A stretch of DNA of 64,000 nt, from contig NZ_JAAZQJ010000003.1 in NCBI RefSeq assembly GCF_012275375.1, forward strand, positions 1 through 64,000, in the 5' to 3' direction. A model generated the notes under the pieces. That model saw only the letters and a program-made list of their open reading frames with translations, was not told where the DNA came from and searched no databases. Positions 36,703 through 45,949 of this stretch are shown here, in pieces. The position numbers and the translations under genes are program-made. Origin of the DNA: Dyella sp. SG609. GTDB taxonomy: Bacteria > Pseudomonadota > Gammaproteobacteria > Xanthomonadales > Rhodanobacteraceae. Position 1 is the stretch's first letter, and each line of letters starts with the position of its first letter.

Positions 36703-37135
36703 TTTTTCTGCTCGTCATCCCGGCGTAGGCCGGGATCCAGTAACTGTATCGCTTGGTTTTCGCGTTATCGCGAATGGGCCGCTTATGCAGCGGGCATTTC
36801 GGACGCCTGCCGGCGCCCGAGTCACTTTCTCTTTGCTGGCCCAAAGAGAAAGTAACCAAAGAGAGAATGGCCTAAGAGCAAAGGCTCGCGACGCGACTAG
36901 AAGGAGCGGTGGGCGGCCGCGGTAACCTGATTAACCTGGGTCTACACGAAACGGCAGTGCGTTTACGTAACGCGTGCTTCAACGTGCCGTTGCCGAGAGG
37001 ACGTTCAAGAACCGGGGCCAGCTTTTGTTCTTCGTTCCTGCTTACCTCACGCCATCACCCCTCTCCCCTCCGGGGAGAGGGCAGGGTGAGGGGCCGGGCG
37101 GAGCGAGAAGTTGAAGCTGAGGACAGCGGTCCAGC
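36703..37135. other. Repeat-filled intergenic stretch
   Basis: 433 bp with no credible gene. It contains the repeat unit 36711-36834, a perfect hairpin 36825-36852 with 11-bp arms (CTTTCTCTTTG / CAAAGAGAAAG), and a short relative of the dispersed repeat at 37053-37094. Confidence 0.7.
36711..36834. repeat. Intergenic repeat unit with REP-like palindrome (copy 2)
   Basis: Inverted copy of 1-124, equal in length with only scattered mismatches. It begins with the REP palindrome CTCGTCATCCCGGCGTAGGC and ends GTCACTTTCTCTTT inside the hairpin at 36825-36852. Confidence 0.85.
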
Positions 37136-37519
37136 TCACTCCCACTTGTTCAAATGCGGCCCGAACTGCTCCCGTTGCCTTTTCACCACGCAGAAGCGGT
37201 GGCCGCTTGGGGCCTGCATGACCCACCATTTTCCGCGCACGCATTCCAGGCGTTTGGCGCCGAGTTGTTCCAGGCGCGTGGCTTCCGCTTCCAGGTCGTC
37301 CGTTTCGATATCCAGGTGCACGCGGCTCTCATGTTCCACGCGCTGCAGCAGGATGATCGGTTCGTCGGCCAGGGTGGCCAGTTCGGCGTATTGGCCGTCG
37401 CCTTCCGAATCGTAGGTGACGATGGACTTGCCCAGGGCCTTGCTCCAGAAATCGGTGGCTTGCTTGAGGTCGACGGACTGGCAGTCGATGACGAGGGTGC
37501 TGAGGCGGCTGTGGTGCAT
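37136..37519 (-). CDS. VOC family glyoxalase-like protein
   Basis: 127 aa. STLVIDCQSVDLKQATDFWS KALG at the start and a second half VHLDIETDDLEAEATRLEQL then GHRFCVVKRQ: a VOC fold with His and Glu/Asp metal-ligand positions partly recognisable. Start at 37519 (MHHSRLSTL) rather than an upstream in-frame codon at 37549, because the VOC fold begins there. Separate from the dehydrogenase operon, which ends in a terminator upstream of it. Substrate unknown. Confidence 0.85.
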   Translation of the reverse strand: MHHSRLSTLVIDCQSVDLKQATDFWSKALGKSIVTYDSEGDGQYAELATLADEPIILLQRVEHESRVHLDIETDDLEAEATRLEQLGAKRLECVRGKWWVMQAPSGHRFCVVKRQREQFGPHLNKWE

Positions 37520-37584
37520 GGCGTGGTCTCCGCATGAGGCTCGCCGCACTATAGGCGCGGCGATGTGGAGCTTCCCTCAAGCAA

Positions 37585-37614
37585 AAAGAAAGGCGCCTCG
37601 CGGCGCCTTTCTTT
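37585..37614 (-). terminator. Strong intrinsic terminator of the 2-oxoacid dehydrogenase operon
   Basis: Perfect 13-bp stem (AAAGAAAGGCGCC, loop TCGC, GGCGCCTTTCTTT) ending 17 bp beyond the E2 stop on the minus strand. A- and T-runs on both sides would let it work in either direction. Confidence 0.85.
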
Positions 37615-37631
37615 CCATCCATCGCAAAGCC

Positions 37632-39017
37632 TCAGTTCGGCAGCGACAGATCGTCCAGCAGCGCCTTGAGGAAGCGTGCGGCTTCGCCGCCGGTGGCGGC
37701 GCGGTGGTCGAAGGTGAGGCTGATCGGCATGCGGCGGTGCACTTCGATGCCGCCCATCACGGCCACCACGTCGTGGCACAGCTTGCCGGCGCCGATGATG
37801 GCGACGGTCGGCGGCACGACCACGGGGGTGGCATAGCGGCCGGCGAACATGCCGAAGTTGGACAGGCTGATGGTGTAGCCGCTCAGTTCCGAGGCGGGAA
37901 TCGAGCGGTCTTCCACCTGCGAGCGCAGGCGCTTGATCGCCGCGCGCACGCCGGCGCCGTCCAGCACGTCGGCATTGCGCAGGGCCGGCACGAACAGGCC
38001 GTCGTCGGTGTCCACGGCGATGCCGATGTCCACGTGCGGATGCAGGGTGCGGGTGAGGTTCTTGCCGTCGAACCAGGCATTGAGCGCCGGCACCGCCTTG
38101 CATGCGGCGACGATGGAGCGGATCAGGCGGGCGGTGATGTCCTGCTTGCCGATCCAGGCGTGCAGGTCGGCGTCGTCCACCAGGGTGGTCGGCACCACGT
38201 TGGCGTGGGCCTCGGCCATCACGCGCGCCATATTGCGGCGCACGCCCTTGAGCTGTTCCGGCTGGCCGCTGGCCTGCACGCTCGGCGGCGCGGTGCGCAC
38301 CGGCTTGCCGGCGAGCGACACGGCCGTGCGCGACGGCGCGGGACCGGGCTCCGGCAGTTCCGGCGCCAGGTGGCGGCCGGCCGAAGCCGGCACGGCGCGC
38401 GCCGGCGCGGCGCCCAGCGGGGCGGAGCCATTGGCCGCGGCGGTCTTCACGTCCTGCAGGGTGACCACGCCGTCGGCGCCGGTGGCGCGCACGCGGGTGA
38501 GGTCGACCTTGAGCTTCTTGGCCAGTGCGCGCACCGCCGGCACGGCCTTCACGCCGCCGGCGCTGCTGACCTGCTCCACGTGCACGGTGTTGCCGCTGAC
38601 CATGGCGCCGACCACGGTGCCTTCGTCCTCGCGCTCGCCCTTGGCTTCCACTTCGCCGCCTTCGTCGGAGGCGACCACCTTGGCAGCGTTGTCCGGCGCG
38701 GGGCTGCCCACGCTCTTCTTCGGGCCGTGGTGGTGGCCGGTGGCTTCGGCCTCGGCGCGCTGCTTGGCGTTCGGATCGGGTTCGAAGTCGGCCAGCGCGG
38801 CGCCGGTCTCGATGATGTCGCCCGGCGCGCCATACAGCTTCTTCACCGTGCCGGTGTAGGGCGAGGGCACGTCGACCACCGCCTTGGCGGTTTCCATCGA
38901 GCACAGCGGTGCGTCGAGCTTGATGTAGTCGCCTTCCTTCACGTGCCACTCGACGATGGTGGCGTCGGGCAGGCCTTCGCCGAGGTCGGGCAGGTGGAAT
39001 GTCTTGATGTCGGCCAT
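37632..39017 (-). CDS. Dihydrolipoamide acyltransferase (E2) of a 2-oxoacid dehydrogenase complex
   Basis: 461 aa. One lipoyl domain with Lys45 in METAKAVVDV, a long flexible linker, a peripheral-subunit-binding domain (VPAVRALAKKLKVDLTRVRA), and a catalytic domain (about 240-461). The C-terminal active-site motif, usually DHRxxDG, reads DHRAATGG: His is kept and the Asp position is Thr. Branched-chain or pyruvate specificity cannot be told from sequence alone. It follows E1alpha and E1beta with a REP insertion of about 160 bp between; no E3 (lpd) is in the window. Confidence 0.9.
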   Translation of the reverse strand: MADIKTFHLPDLGEGLPDATIVEWHVKEGDYIKLDAPLCSMETAKAVVDVPSPYTGTVKKLYGAPGDIIETGAALADFEPDPNAKQRAEAEATGHHHGPKKSVGSPAPDNAAKVVASDEGGEVEAKGEREDEGTVVGAMVSGNTVHVEQVSSAGGVKAVPAVRALAKKLKVDLTRVRATGADGVVTLQDVKTAAANGSAPLGAAPARAVPASAGRHLAPELPEPGPAPSRTAVSLAGKPVRTAPPSVQASGQPEQLKGVRRNMARVMAEAHANVVPTTLVDDADLHAWIGKQDITARLIRSIVAACKAVPALNAWFDGKNLTRTLHPHVDIGIAVDTDDGLFVPALRNADVLDGAGVRAAIKRLRSQVEDRSIPASELSGYTISLSNFGMFAGRYATPVVVPPTVAIIGAGKLCHDVVAVMGGIEVHRRMPISLTFDHRAATGGEAARFLKALLDDLSLPN

Positions 39018-39050
39018 GAGTCGGTTCCGGTAATCAGGCTTGTTTTCTGC

Positions 39051-39164
39051 TCGTCATCCCGGCGCAGGCCGGGATCCAGTAGCGATGATGCGTGGTTGTC
39101 GCGAAAGGCTTTGCGTGCTTCGCACCACGTATTTCACTGGATTCCGGCCTTCGCCGGAATGACG
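39051..39164. repeat. Two REP elements inside the dehydrogenase operon
   Basis: TCGTCATCCCGGCGCAGGCC...GGATCCAG (39051-39079) and a diverged inverse unit CTGGATTCCGGCCTTCGCCG...GAATGACG (39137-39164) between the E1beta and E2 genes, which are transcribed in the same direction. They could form a stable stem in the mRNA. Confidence 0.85.
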
Positions 39165-39180
39165 TTCCGTAGGTGATTCT

Positions 39181-40161
39181 TCAGCTCGCGGCCAGCGTGC
39201 GCTTGGCCGCCTCGACCACGCGCTCGGTGCTGGGCATGTACTTCATTTCCAGGCGGAACAGCGGAATGTGCGTGTCGTAGCCGGTGACGCGCTCGACCGG
39301 CGCCAGCAGCTCGTACAGGCATTCCTCGGCCACGCGCGCGGCGATCTCGGCGCCGAAGCCGGCGGTCTTGGGGGCTTCGTGCACGATCACGCAGCGGCCG
39401 GTCTTCTGCACCGATTCGGCGATGGTGTCGAAATCCAGCGGGGTGAGCGTGGCCACGTCGATCACTTCGGCGCTGATGCCTTCGGCGGCCAGTTCGTCGG
39501 CGGCTTCGAGAGCCTCCTTCACCTGCGCGCCCCACGTGACGATGGTAACGTCGGTGCCGTCGCGCAGCACGAAGCACACGTCCAGCGGCAGCGCCTCGCC
39601 GTCGTCCGGCACTTCTTCCTTGTACTGGCGGTAGATGCGCTTGGGCTCGAAGAACATCACCGGATCCGGATCGCGGATCGCCGCCAGCAGCAGGCCGTAG
39701 GCGCGCGCCGGCGAGGAGGGCATCACCACGCGCAGGCCGGGGATATTGGTGAACAGGTGCTCGTTCGCCTCGGAGTGATGCTCCGGCGCGCGGATGCCGC
39801 CGCCCCACGGGGCGCGCCACACGGCCGGCACGGTGATGCGGCCGCGGGTGCGGTTGCGCAGGCGCGCGGCGTGGCAGGCGATCTGCTCCATCATCGGATA
39901 GATGAAGCCTTCGAACTGCGCCTCGGCCACCGGCTTCATGCCCTGCGCGGCCATGCCGACGGTGACGCCGGCGATGGTGGTTTCGTCCAGCGGGGTGTCC
40001 AGCACGCGCAGCTCGCCGAACTTCTCCTGCAGGCCCTGGGTGGCGCGGAACACGCCGCCGTTGACGCCGACGTCCTCGCCCAGCACTACGACGCTCGGGT
40101 CGTGGGCCATTTCGTAGGCGAGCGCCTGGGTGACGGCTTCGATAAGAGTGATCTGTGCCAT
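39181..40161 (-). CDS. 2-oxoacid dehydrogenase E1 component, beta subunit
   Basis: 326 aa. Transketolase pyrimidine-binding domain (ITLIEAVTQALAYEMAHDPS, VVLGEDVGVNGGVFRATQGL, FGELRVLDTPLDE) and C-terminal domain (DVTIVTWGAQVKEALEAADE). The usual beta-subunit length. Three bases separate its start from the E1alpha stop, and it pairs with it to form the TPP-dependent decarboxylase. Confidence 0.93.
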   Translation of the reverse strand: MAQITLIEAVTQALAYEMAHDPSVVVLGEDVGVNGGVFRATQGLQEKFGELRVLDTPLDETTIAGVTVGMAAQGMKPVAEAQFEGFIYPMMEQIACHAARLRNRTRGRITVPAVWRAPWGGGIRAPEHHSEANEHLFTNIPGLRVVMPSSPARAYGLLLAAIRDPDPVMFFEPKRIYRQYKEEVPDDGEALPLDVCFVLRDGTDVTIVTWGAQVKEALEAADELAAEGISAEVIDVATLTPLDFDTIAESVQKTGRCVIVHEAPKTAGFGAEIAARVAEECLYELLAPVERVTGYDTHIPLFRLEMKYMPSTERVVEAAKRTLAAS

Positions 40162-40164
40162 GGC

Positions 40165-41250
40165 TTAGTGGGCCTTCTTGTCGAGCGAAAGGGCGAGGTC
40201 GCGCTGCTTGGCGAGGTCCGCCGGTACTTCGGCGAAGGTGTAGTCGAACATCGCGGTAACGGGCTGGGTCTTGGTCTCGAGGTAGGCGTTGACCTCGTTG
40301 TCCATCCACTCGTCGCACTCGGCCTTCCAGGCTTCTTCCTTGGCGTCGTCCCATACCTTCCTGGCCACCAGCCACGCGCGCAGGCGCTTCATCGGCTCCT
40401 TGGCCCAGGCGTCCTTCACTTCCTGCTCGCCGCGGTAGCGGCGGGCGTCGTCGGCGGTGGTGTGGTCCGACAGGCGGTAGGTGACCAGTTCCAGCACGCT
40501 GCCGCCCTCGCCGTTGCGGGCGCGGTCGAGCGCGTCTTCCATGGCCTTGCGCACGGCGATGATGTCGTTGCCGTCCACCTGGATCGAGAACAGGCCCGCG
40601 GCGATGCCCTTCTGCGCCAGCGTGGGCGCGCCGGACTGGATCTTGCGCGGCACCGAGATGGCCCACTGGTTGTTCACGATCACCGCCACCATCGGCAGGT
40701 TCTGCGCGCCGGCGATGTTGATGGCGCCGTAGAAGTCGCCCTTGGACGAGCCGCCGTCGCCGATGGTGCACACGGCCACGCGCTTCTCGTTGCGGATCTT
40801 GAAGGCCAGCGCGGAACCGGCCGCATGCAGGCACTGCGTGGCGATCGGCACCGACCAGGCGAAGTCGTGGCGCGCCGGTTCCTTCTGGTAGTCGTTGCCG
40901 CGCTCGTCGCCGCCCCAGTACATGTACACCTCGCGCGGCTGCACGCCGCGGTACAGCTGCGCGCCGTATTCGCGGTAGCTGGGGGCGAACACGTCCTCGG
41001 GCTTCATCGCGCTGCCGATGCCCACGTGCGCGGCCTCGTGGCCCAGGCAGCTGGCATAGGTGCCGAGCTTGCCGGTGCGCTGCAGCGCCACCGACTTGGC
41101 GTCGAACACGCGGGTGGACAGCATCAGCTTGTACAGCTCGACCATGTGGTCGAGGTCCTTGGCGAAGGCGGGCAGGTCGTCACGGACCTGGTTGCCCTCG
41201 GCATCGAGATACTGCAGGTATTCGATTTCGAACTTGGCGGCGATGGACAC
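40165..41250 (-). CDS. 2-oxoacid dehydrogenase E1 component, alpha subunit
   Basis: 361 aa from a GTG at 41250 with GGAG 6 bases upstream. TPP-binding signature GDGGSSKGDFYGAINIAGAQ through VNNQWAISVP. Substrate-channel segments YREYGAQLYRGVQPREVYMYWGGDERGND are present. Features are shared with branched-chain and pyruvate E1alpha; a branched-chain role is favoured by the ISVP segment and E1alpha-E1beta-E2 order, but not proven. An in-frame extension up to 41403 lacks support. Confidence 0.9.
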   Translation of the reverse strand: MSIAAKFEIEYLQYLDAEGNQVRDDLPAFAKDLDHMVELYKLMLSTRVFDAKSVALQRTGKLGTYASCLGHEAAHVGIGSAMKPEDVFAPSYREYGAQLYRGVQPREVYMYWGGDERGNDYQKEPARHDFAWSVPIATQCLHAAGSALAFKIRNEKRVAVCTIGDGGSSKGDFYGAINIAGAQNLPMVAVIVNNQWAISVPRKIQSGAPTLAQKGIAAGLFSIQVDGNDIIAVRKAMEDALDRARNGEGGSVLELVTYRLSDHTTADDARRYRGEQEVKDAWAKEPMKRLRAWLVARKVWDDAKEEAWKAECDEWMDNEVNAYLETKTQPVTAMFDYTFAEVPADLAKQRDLALSLDKKAH

Positions 41251-41471
41251 GACTCGCTCCGGGAGTGAGTAAAGACGAAAACGGGTGAGGGAGTTGCGAG
41301 CCGGCGGCGACCCATCCAGTGGGGTCAAGCGCGCCTGTAGGGCCCTGACAAGACGGCAATTGAAGCAGGCGGGCATGTTGCGCCGCAAGGCACGGTGCAG
41401 CATGTAGCGAGGGTTGGGGGGCTTGCGTTAAACCCAGGTAACATGCGTGCTTTACCTGTGATCGGAACGTC

Positions 41472-42320
41472 ATGACCGACAATCGGCGCGACCTGGAAGC
41501 CGGGATCGAGACCGACCTGCAGGGCCGGCTCACCTACGGCGGCTACCTGCGGCTGGACGCGCTGCTGTCCGCCCAGCAGCCCCTGAGCCAGCCGCCGCAT
41601 CACGACGAGATGCTCTTCATCGTGCAGCACCAGGTGGCGGAGCTGTGGATGAAGCTGATCATTCACGAGTTGAAGTCGGCCATCGATCATCTGCACAAGG
41701 ACGACATCGATCCGTGCCTGAAGATCCTGGCGCGGGTCAAGCAGGTGCAGCGCCAGCTGTACGAACAGTGGGGCGTGCTGGAGACGCTCACCCCGTCGGA
41801 ATACCTGGAATTCCGCGACATCCTGGGTTCTTCCTCGGGGTTCCAGTCGCTGCAGTACCGGCAGATCGAATTCCTGCTCGGCAACAAGAACGCGCAGATG
41901 CTGGCGGTGTTCGCCTACGACCCGGCGGCGCAGGCCGCGCTGCGCGAGGTGCTGGAAGCGCCCAGCCTGTACGACGAATTCCTGGCCTATCTCGCGCGCC
42001 GCGGCCATGCCGTGCCGGCCGAGCTGCTGGCGCGCGACCTTACCCAGCCGCACCAGCGCAACGACGGCCTGCTGCCGGTGTTCAAGCGCATCTACGAAAA
42101 CCGCGCAGAATTCTGGCCCGAGTACCACATGTGCGAGCAGCTGGTGGACGTGGAAGGGCAGTTCCAGCAGTGGCGCTTCCGCCATATGAAGACGGTGGAG
42201 CGGATCATCGGCCACCGGCGCGGCACCGGCGGTTCGTCGGGCGTGGCCTTCCTCAAGAAAGCGCTGGAACTGGAGTTTTTCCCCGAATTGCTGGACGTGC
42301 GGACGGTACTGGGCACCTGA
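41472..42320 (+). CDS. kynA: Tryptophan 2,3-dioxygenase KynA
   Basis: 282 aa, haem enzyme converting L-tryptophan to N-formylkynurenine. Conserved: [53 protein letters not shown], and the haem/substrate motif [20 protein letters not shown]. Divergent from the E1alpha gene over 221 bp; its own terminator follows. No kynB or kynU in the window. Confidence 0.95.
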   Translation: MTDNRRDLEAGIETDLQGRLTYGGYLRLDALLSAQQPLSQPPHHDEMLFIVQHQVAELWMKLIIHELKSAIDHLHKDDIDPCLKILARVKQVQRQLYEQWGVLETLTPSEYLEFRDILGSSSGFQSLQYRQIEFLLGNKNAQMLAVFAYDPAAQAALREVLEAPSLYDEFLAYLARRGHAVPAELLARDLTQPHQRNDGLLPVFKRIYENRAEFWPEYHMCEQLVDVEGQFQQWRFRHMKTVERIIGHRRGTGGSSGVAFLKKALELEFFPELLDVRTVLGT

Positions 42321-42340
42321 GCCGAGGCGGCGTGGTCTGA

Positions 42341-42364
42341 AAAAGCGGCAAAGCCGCTTTTTTT
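42341..42364 (+). terminator. Intrinsic terminator after kynA
   Basis: AAAAGCGGC, loop AAA, GCCGCTTTT, then TTT: a 9-bp perfect stem with T-run 21 bp beyond the kynA stop. Confidence 0.9.
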
Positions 42365-42539
42365 GCGATCCGCACTTTCGGATCATGGCTTGCCGGGCTT
42401 TCCGCAAGATGTTGCGCCGCATTTGACGGCGCGGCGCCGGGCCGGTTACATGTCGCGGGTTTTGAATTTCCGGTCTGTACGCGATGTGCGGATCAGTACA
42501 TTTTTTCCAGCTCGACATGCCTGCACAACAGGGGATCGC

Positions 42540-44060
42540 ATGACCGATACCACCACGGCTTCTCATACGTCGGCGGCGCCGACGGTGCCCGACTACCCCC
42601 AGACCATGGGTCACCCGCGTCCGCTGTGGATGCTGTTCATGACCGAGTTCTGGGAGCGCTTCGCCTTCTACGGCATGCGCTGGGCGCTCACGCTGTACAT
42701 CGTGGCGGAGTTCTTCGGCGGCAGCCCCACCGGCCAGGCCTTCGCCAGCCGCACCTACGGCGCCTACCTGGCGCTGGTGTATGCGGCGGCGGTGTTCGGC
42801 GGCTACGTGGCGGACAAGGTCATCGGCTACCAGCGCTCGATCCTGGTCGGCGCGGTGGTGATGTCGGCCGGCCTGTTCATGATCATGCTGCCCAACCAGG
42901 ACATCTTCCTGCTGGGCCTGTCCACGGTCATCGTCGGCAACGGCCTGTTCAAGCCGAACATCTCCTCGATGGTGGGCCAGCTCTACGGCGTGGGCGACCC
43001 GCGCCGCGACCGCGGCTTCACCCTGTTCTACATGGGCATCAACGCCGGCGCGCTGGCCTCGCCGCTGCTCACCGGCTGGCTGGCCAGCTACTTCACCGAC
43101 ACCCCGATGCAGCAGAACTACAAGCTGGTGTTCCTGGCCTCGGGCATCGGCATGCTGTTCAGCCTGTTCTGGTTCTGGTTCGGCCGCCGCCAGCTCAAGG
43201 GCGTGGGCCGCCCGCTGCCGGACCAGGCCAGCCGCATGCGCGTGGTCTACGTGCTGATCGGCTGCCTGGTGGCGGTGCCGCTGGTCTACCTGGTGATGGC
43301 CAAGGCCGGCGCCGTGGTGCTGCAGTGGCTGCTCAGCGCGCTGTTCGTGGGCCTGTGCGTGCTGCTGATGATCGACGGCGTGCGCGAGGGCAAGGTGCAG
43401 CGCGACCGCGTGATCGCCATGCTGGTGATCTTCGTGTTCAACGTGCTGTTCTGGATGTTCTACGAACAGGCCGGCAGCTCGTTCAACTTCCTGGCCGAGA
43501 ACATCGTCGACCGCAAGATGTTCGGCGGCTGGGAGTTCCCGGTGGGCTGGTTCCAGTCCGTCGCGCCGCTGGCCCTGGTGCTGCTGGCGCCGCCGATGTC
43601 GATGCTGTGGGGCTGGCTGGACAAGCGCAAGCTGGAACCCTCCATCCCGCGCAAGTTCGGCTTCGGCCTGCTCGGCAATGCGGTGGCCTTCGTGGCGCTG
43701 ATGTACGCGCTGTCCAGCCTGGTGGACGACAAGGGCCTGATCCCGTTCTGGCCGCTGGTGGTGGTCTACGTGCTGCAGACCGTGGGCGAGCTGTGCCTGT
43801 CGCCGATCGGCCTGTCGATGGTGACCAAGCTGGCGCCCAGCCGCCTGGTCGGCCTGGCCATGGGCGGCTGGTTCCTGTCCACCGGCATCGGCAACAACCT
43901 GTCGGGCATCTTCGCCGGCCACGTCAGCGGCACCACCGGCATGACGGTGGCCTCGGCGCTGAGCGGCTTCACCTTCAGCTTCTGGCTGCTGGGCATCGCG
44001 GCGGCGATCCTGCTGGCGGTGGCGCCGCTGATCAACCGGCTGATGCATGGGGTGAAGTAA
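42540..44060 (+). CDS. POT family proton-dependent oligopeptide transporter
   Basis: 506-aa MFS protein, 12-14 helices, with the POT signature EFWERFAFYGMRWALTLYI (ExxER-type motif) and GNGLFKPNISSMVGQLYG (PTR2 second signature). Takes up di- and tripeptides with H+ in known members. Start at the ATG at 42540; a longer frame from 42363 overlaps the terminator region and is unlikely. Confidence 0.92.
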   Translation: MTDTTTASHTSAAPTVPDYPQTMGHPRPLWMLFMTEFWERFAFYGMRWALTLYIVAEFFGGSPTGQAFASRTYGAYLALVYAAAVFGGYVADKVIGYQRSILVGAVVMSAGLFMIMLPNQDIFLLGLSTVIVGNGLFKPNISSMVGQLYGVGDPRRDRGFTLFYMGINAGALASPLLTGWLASYFTDTPMQQNYKLVFLASGIGMLFSLFWFWFGRRQLKGVGRPLPDQASRMRVVYVLIGCLVAVPLVYLVMAKAGAVVLQWLLSALFVGLCVLLMIDGVREGKVQRDRVIAMLVIFVFNVLFWMFYEQAGSSFNFLAENIVDRKMFGGWEFPVGWFQSVAPLALVLLAPPMSMLWGWLDKRKLEPSIPRKFGFGLLGNAVAFVALMYALSSLVDDKGLIPFWPLVVVYVLQTVGELCLSPIGLSMVTKLAPSRLVGLAMGGWFLSTGIGNNLSGIFAGHVSGTTGMTVASALSGFTFSFWLLGIAAAILLAVAPLINRLMHGVK

Positions 44061-44084
44061 GGCCGGGAACGGGGAACGGGGAAC

Positions 44085-44118
44085 AAAAAAAGAGGCGGCG
44101 CATGCCGCCTCTTTTTTT
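44085..44118. terminator. Bidirectional terminator between POT transporter and MarR gene
   Basis: AAAAAAAGAGGCGGC (44085-44099), loop GCAT, GCCGCCTC plus seven T's to 44118. Long A- and T-runs on each side make it usable on both strands between convergent genes. Confidence 0.92.
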
Positions 44119-44126
44119 CCAAGCCT

Positions 44127-44654
44127 TCAAGCCGATGCCGCGCTTTCCCGTTCCCTGTTCCCCGTTCCCTGTTCCCCGCTTCGAGGCGGCACCGGCGGGC
44201 CCAGCAGCTTGTCCAGGATGCGCGACAGCCAGGCCTGCTCGTCCGCGTCCAGCTTGGCCAGCAGCTCGCGCTCGCGCGCCCGCGCCATCGGCGCCACCAC
44301 GTCGTGCACCTCCCAGCCGGCTTCGCTCAGGGCGAGTACGGAGCGGCGCTTGTCGCCCTCGTGGGTGCCGCGGTTGACCCGGCCGGCCTCGACCAGCCGG
44401 GCCAGGGCGCGGCTGACCGCCACCTTGTCCATGGCCGTGCGCTCGGCCACCTCGCGGGCGGAAAGCCCTTCGAAGCGAGCCAGCACGGCCATCACCCGCC
44501 ACTCGGTGACGCTGAGGTCGAAGCGCGCCTGGTAGTCGTCGGCGATGCCCTGGCTGACCGTGTTGGACAGGATCGACAGGCGGTAGGGCAGGAAGCGTTC
44601 GAGCTCCAGCGGGGCGTGGTCCGACGGATGGACGTGTTGTTGATCGGCGGGCAC
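44127..44654 (-). CDS. MarR family regulator, likely of tyrosine catabolism
   Basis: 175 aa. Winged helix: LSVTEWRVMAVLARFEGLSA, REVAERTAMDKVAVSRALAR, LVEAGRVNR; a typical MarR dimerisation helix follows. Start: the GTG at 44654 has AAGGAG about 10 bp upstream; a GTG at 44684 in the same frame has none and lies in an ACATGT dyad. The C-terminal tail (SGEQGTGNRERESAASA) is encoded by a 7/14-bp tandem repeat. Divergent from hppD, so homogentisate-pathway control (HpdA/HmgR-like) is inferred from position. Confidence 0.88.
   Translation of the reverse strand: MPADQQHVHPSDHAPLELERFLPYRLSILSNTVSQGIADDYQARFDLSVTEWRVMAVLARFEGLSAREVAERTAMDKVAVSRALARLVEAGRVNRGTHEGDKRRSVLALSEAGWEVHDVVAPMARARERELLAKLDADEQAWLSRILDKLLGPPVPPRSGEQGTGNRERESAASA
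44148..44178. repeat. GGGAACG/GGGAACA tandem repeat in the MarR 3' end
   Basis: On the minus strand two copies of a GGGAACAGGGAACG-type 14-mer lie within the coding tail. Similar GGGAACG units lie at 44065-44084 on the other side of the terminator, so the two sets form a large inverted repeat flanking it. Confidence 0.75.
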
Positions 44655-44791
44655 TGCTGCACCACTCCTTGCAAATGGTTTCACATGTAACTATAACGCT
44701 CGGGTCATACCGGCGGTCGCATCCTTTTCAGGTGCCGCGACCGGCGGAGCGAACCACCTCGCCCCCAGGCATTCCGACCAGGAGATACCCC

Positions 44792-45886
44792 ATGAGCGCG
44801 CAGCCCAATCTTGGCATGCAGGTGACCACTTTCGAGAACCCGATGGGCATCGACGGCTTCGAATTCGTCGAATTCGCCGCCCCGGCCGGCCGCGGCGCCG
44901 AGCTGCACGACCTGTTCACCCGCATGGGCTTCACCGCGGTGCTCAAGCACAAGCGCCGCCCGATCACGGTGTACCGCCAGGGCGGGGTGAACTTCCTGGT
45001 CAACGAAGACCCCGATTCCTTCGCCGCCGCCTTCGCCGCCCAGCACGGCCCCTGCGCCGCCGGCTTCGCCATCCGCTTCAAGCAGCCGGCCGCCGAGGTC
45101 TACGCCAAGGTGCTGGCCAATGGCGGCGAGGCGGTGGGCGAGAAGGAAGCGAGCAAGGCGGTGAACGCCCCGGTGGTGAAGGGCATCGGCGACTGCATGC
45201 TGTATCTGGTCGACCGCTACGGCGACAAGGGCGGCATCTACGACGGCGACTACGCGCCGATCCCGGGCGTGGAGCAGAACCCCGCCGGCTTCGGCCTCAC
45301 CTTCATCGACCACCTCACGCACAACCTCTACTTCGGCAACATGCAGAAGTGGTCCGACTACTACGAGCGCCTGTTCAACTTCCGCGAGATCCGCTACTTC
45401 GACATCAAGGGCGCCAAGACCGGCCTGGTGTCCAAGGCGATGACCGCGCCGGACGGCATCGTGCGCATTCCGCTGAATGAGTCGAGCGATCCGAAGTCGC
45501 AGATCAACGAATATCTCGATGCGTACCATGGCGAAGGCATCCAGCACATCGCCTGCTTCACCGACAACATCTACGACACCGTCGAAGCGATGCGCGCCAA
45601 GGGCGTGGCCTTCCTCGACACGCCGGATACCTACTTCGACGTGATCGACCTGCGCATTCCCAACCACGGCGAAGACGTGCCGCGCCTGGCCAGGAACAAG
45701 ATCCTGATCGACGCCGACCCGGAGACCAAGCAGCGCAAGCTGCTGCAGATCTTCACCCAGAACAACATCGGCCCGATCTTCTTCGAGATCATCCAGCGCA
45801 AGGGCAACGAGGGCTTCGGCGAAGGCAACTTCCAGGCCCTGTTCGAATCGATCGAGCGCGATCAGATGCGCCGCGGCGTGCTGTAA
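44792..45886 (+). CDS. hppD: 4-hydroxyphenylpyruvate dioxygenase
   Basis: 364 aa, converting 4-hydroxyphenylpyruvate to homogentisate with Fe(II). Metal ligands: His in FIDHLTHNLYFGN, His in IQHIACFTDNIY, Glu in IFFEIIQRKGNEGFGEGNFQ. Ends ...ESIERDQMRRGVL as expected. GGAGA precedes the ATG at 44792. First gene of the hppD-hmgA-fahA group, under probable control of the divergent MarR protein. Confidence 0.96.
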   Translation: MSAQPNLGMQVTTFENPMGIDGFEFVEFAAPAGRGAELHDLFTRMGFTAVLKHKRRPITVYRQGGVNFLVNEDPDSFAAAFAAQHGPCAAGFAIRFKQPAAEVYAKVLANGGEAVGEKEASKAVNAPVVKGIGDCMLYLVDRYGDKGGIYDGDYAPIPGVEQNPAGFGLTFIDHLTHNLYFGNMQKWSDYYERLFNFREIRYFDIKGAKTGLVSKAMTAPDGIVRIPLNESSDPKSQINEYLDAYHGEGIQHIACFTDNIYDTVEAMRAKGVAFLDTPDTYFDVIDLRIPNHGEDVPRLARNKILIDADPETKQRKLLQIFTQNNIGPIFFEIIQRKGNEGFGEGNFQALFESIERDQMRRGVL

Positions 45887-45949
45887 AAAGTAGCCAATCC
45901 CTCCCCCGGCGGGGGAGGGGCATACTCGGACAAGCAACGGGTGCGATCG

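Noticed and set aside
41325-44048. 907-codon minus-strand frame over kynA and the POT transporter
   Set aside because: His/Gln/Arg-rich low-complexity translation opposite two well-conserved genes; shadow frame.
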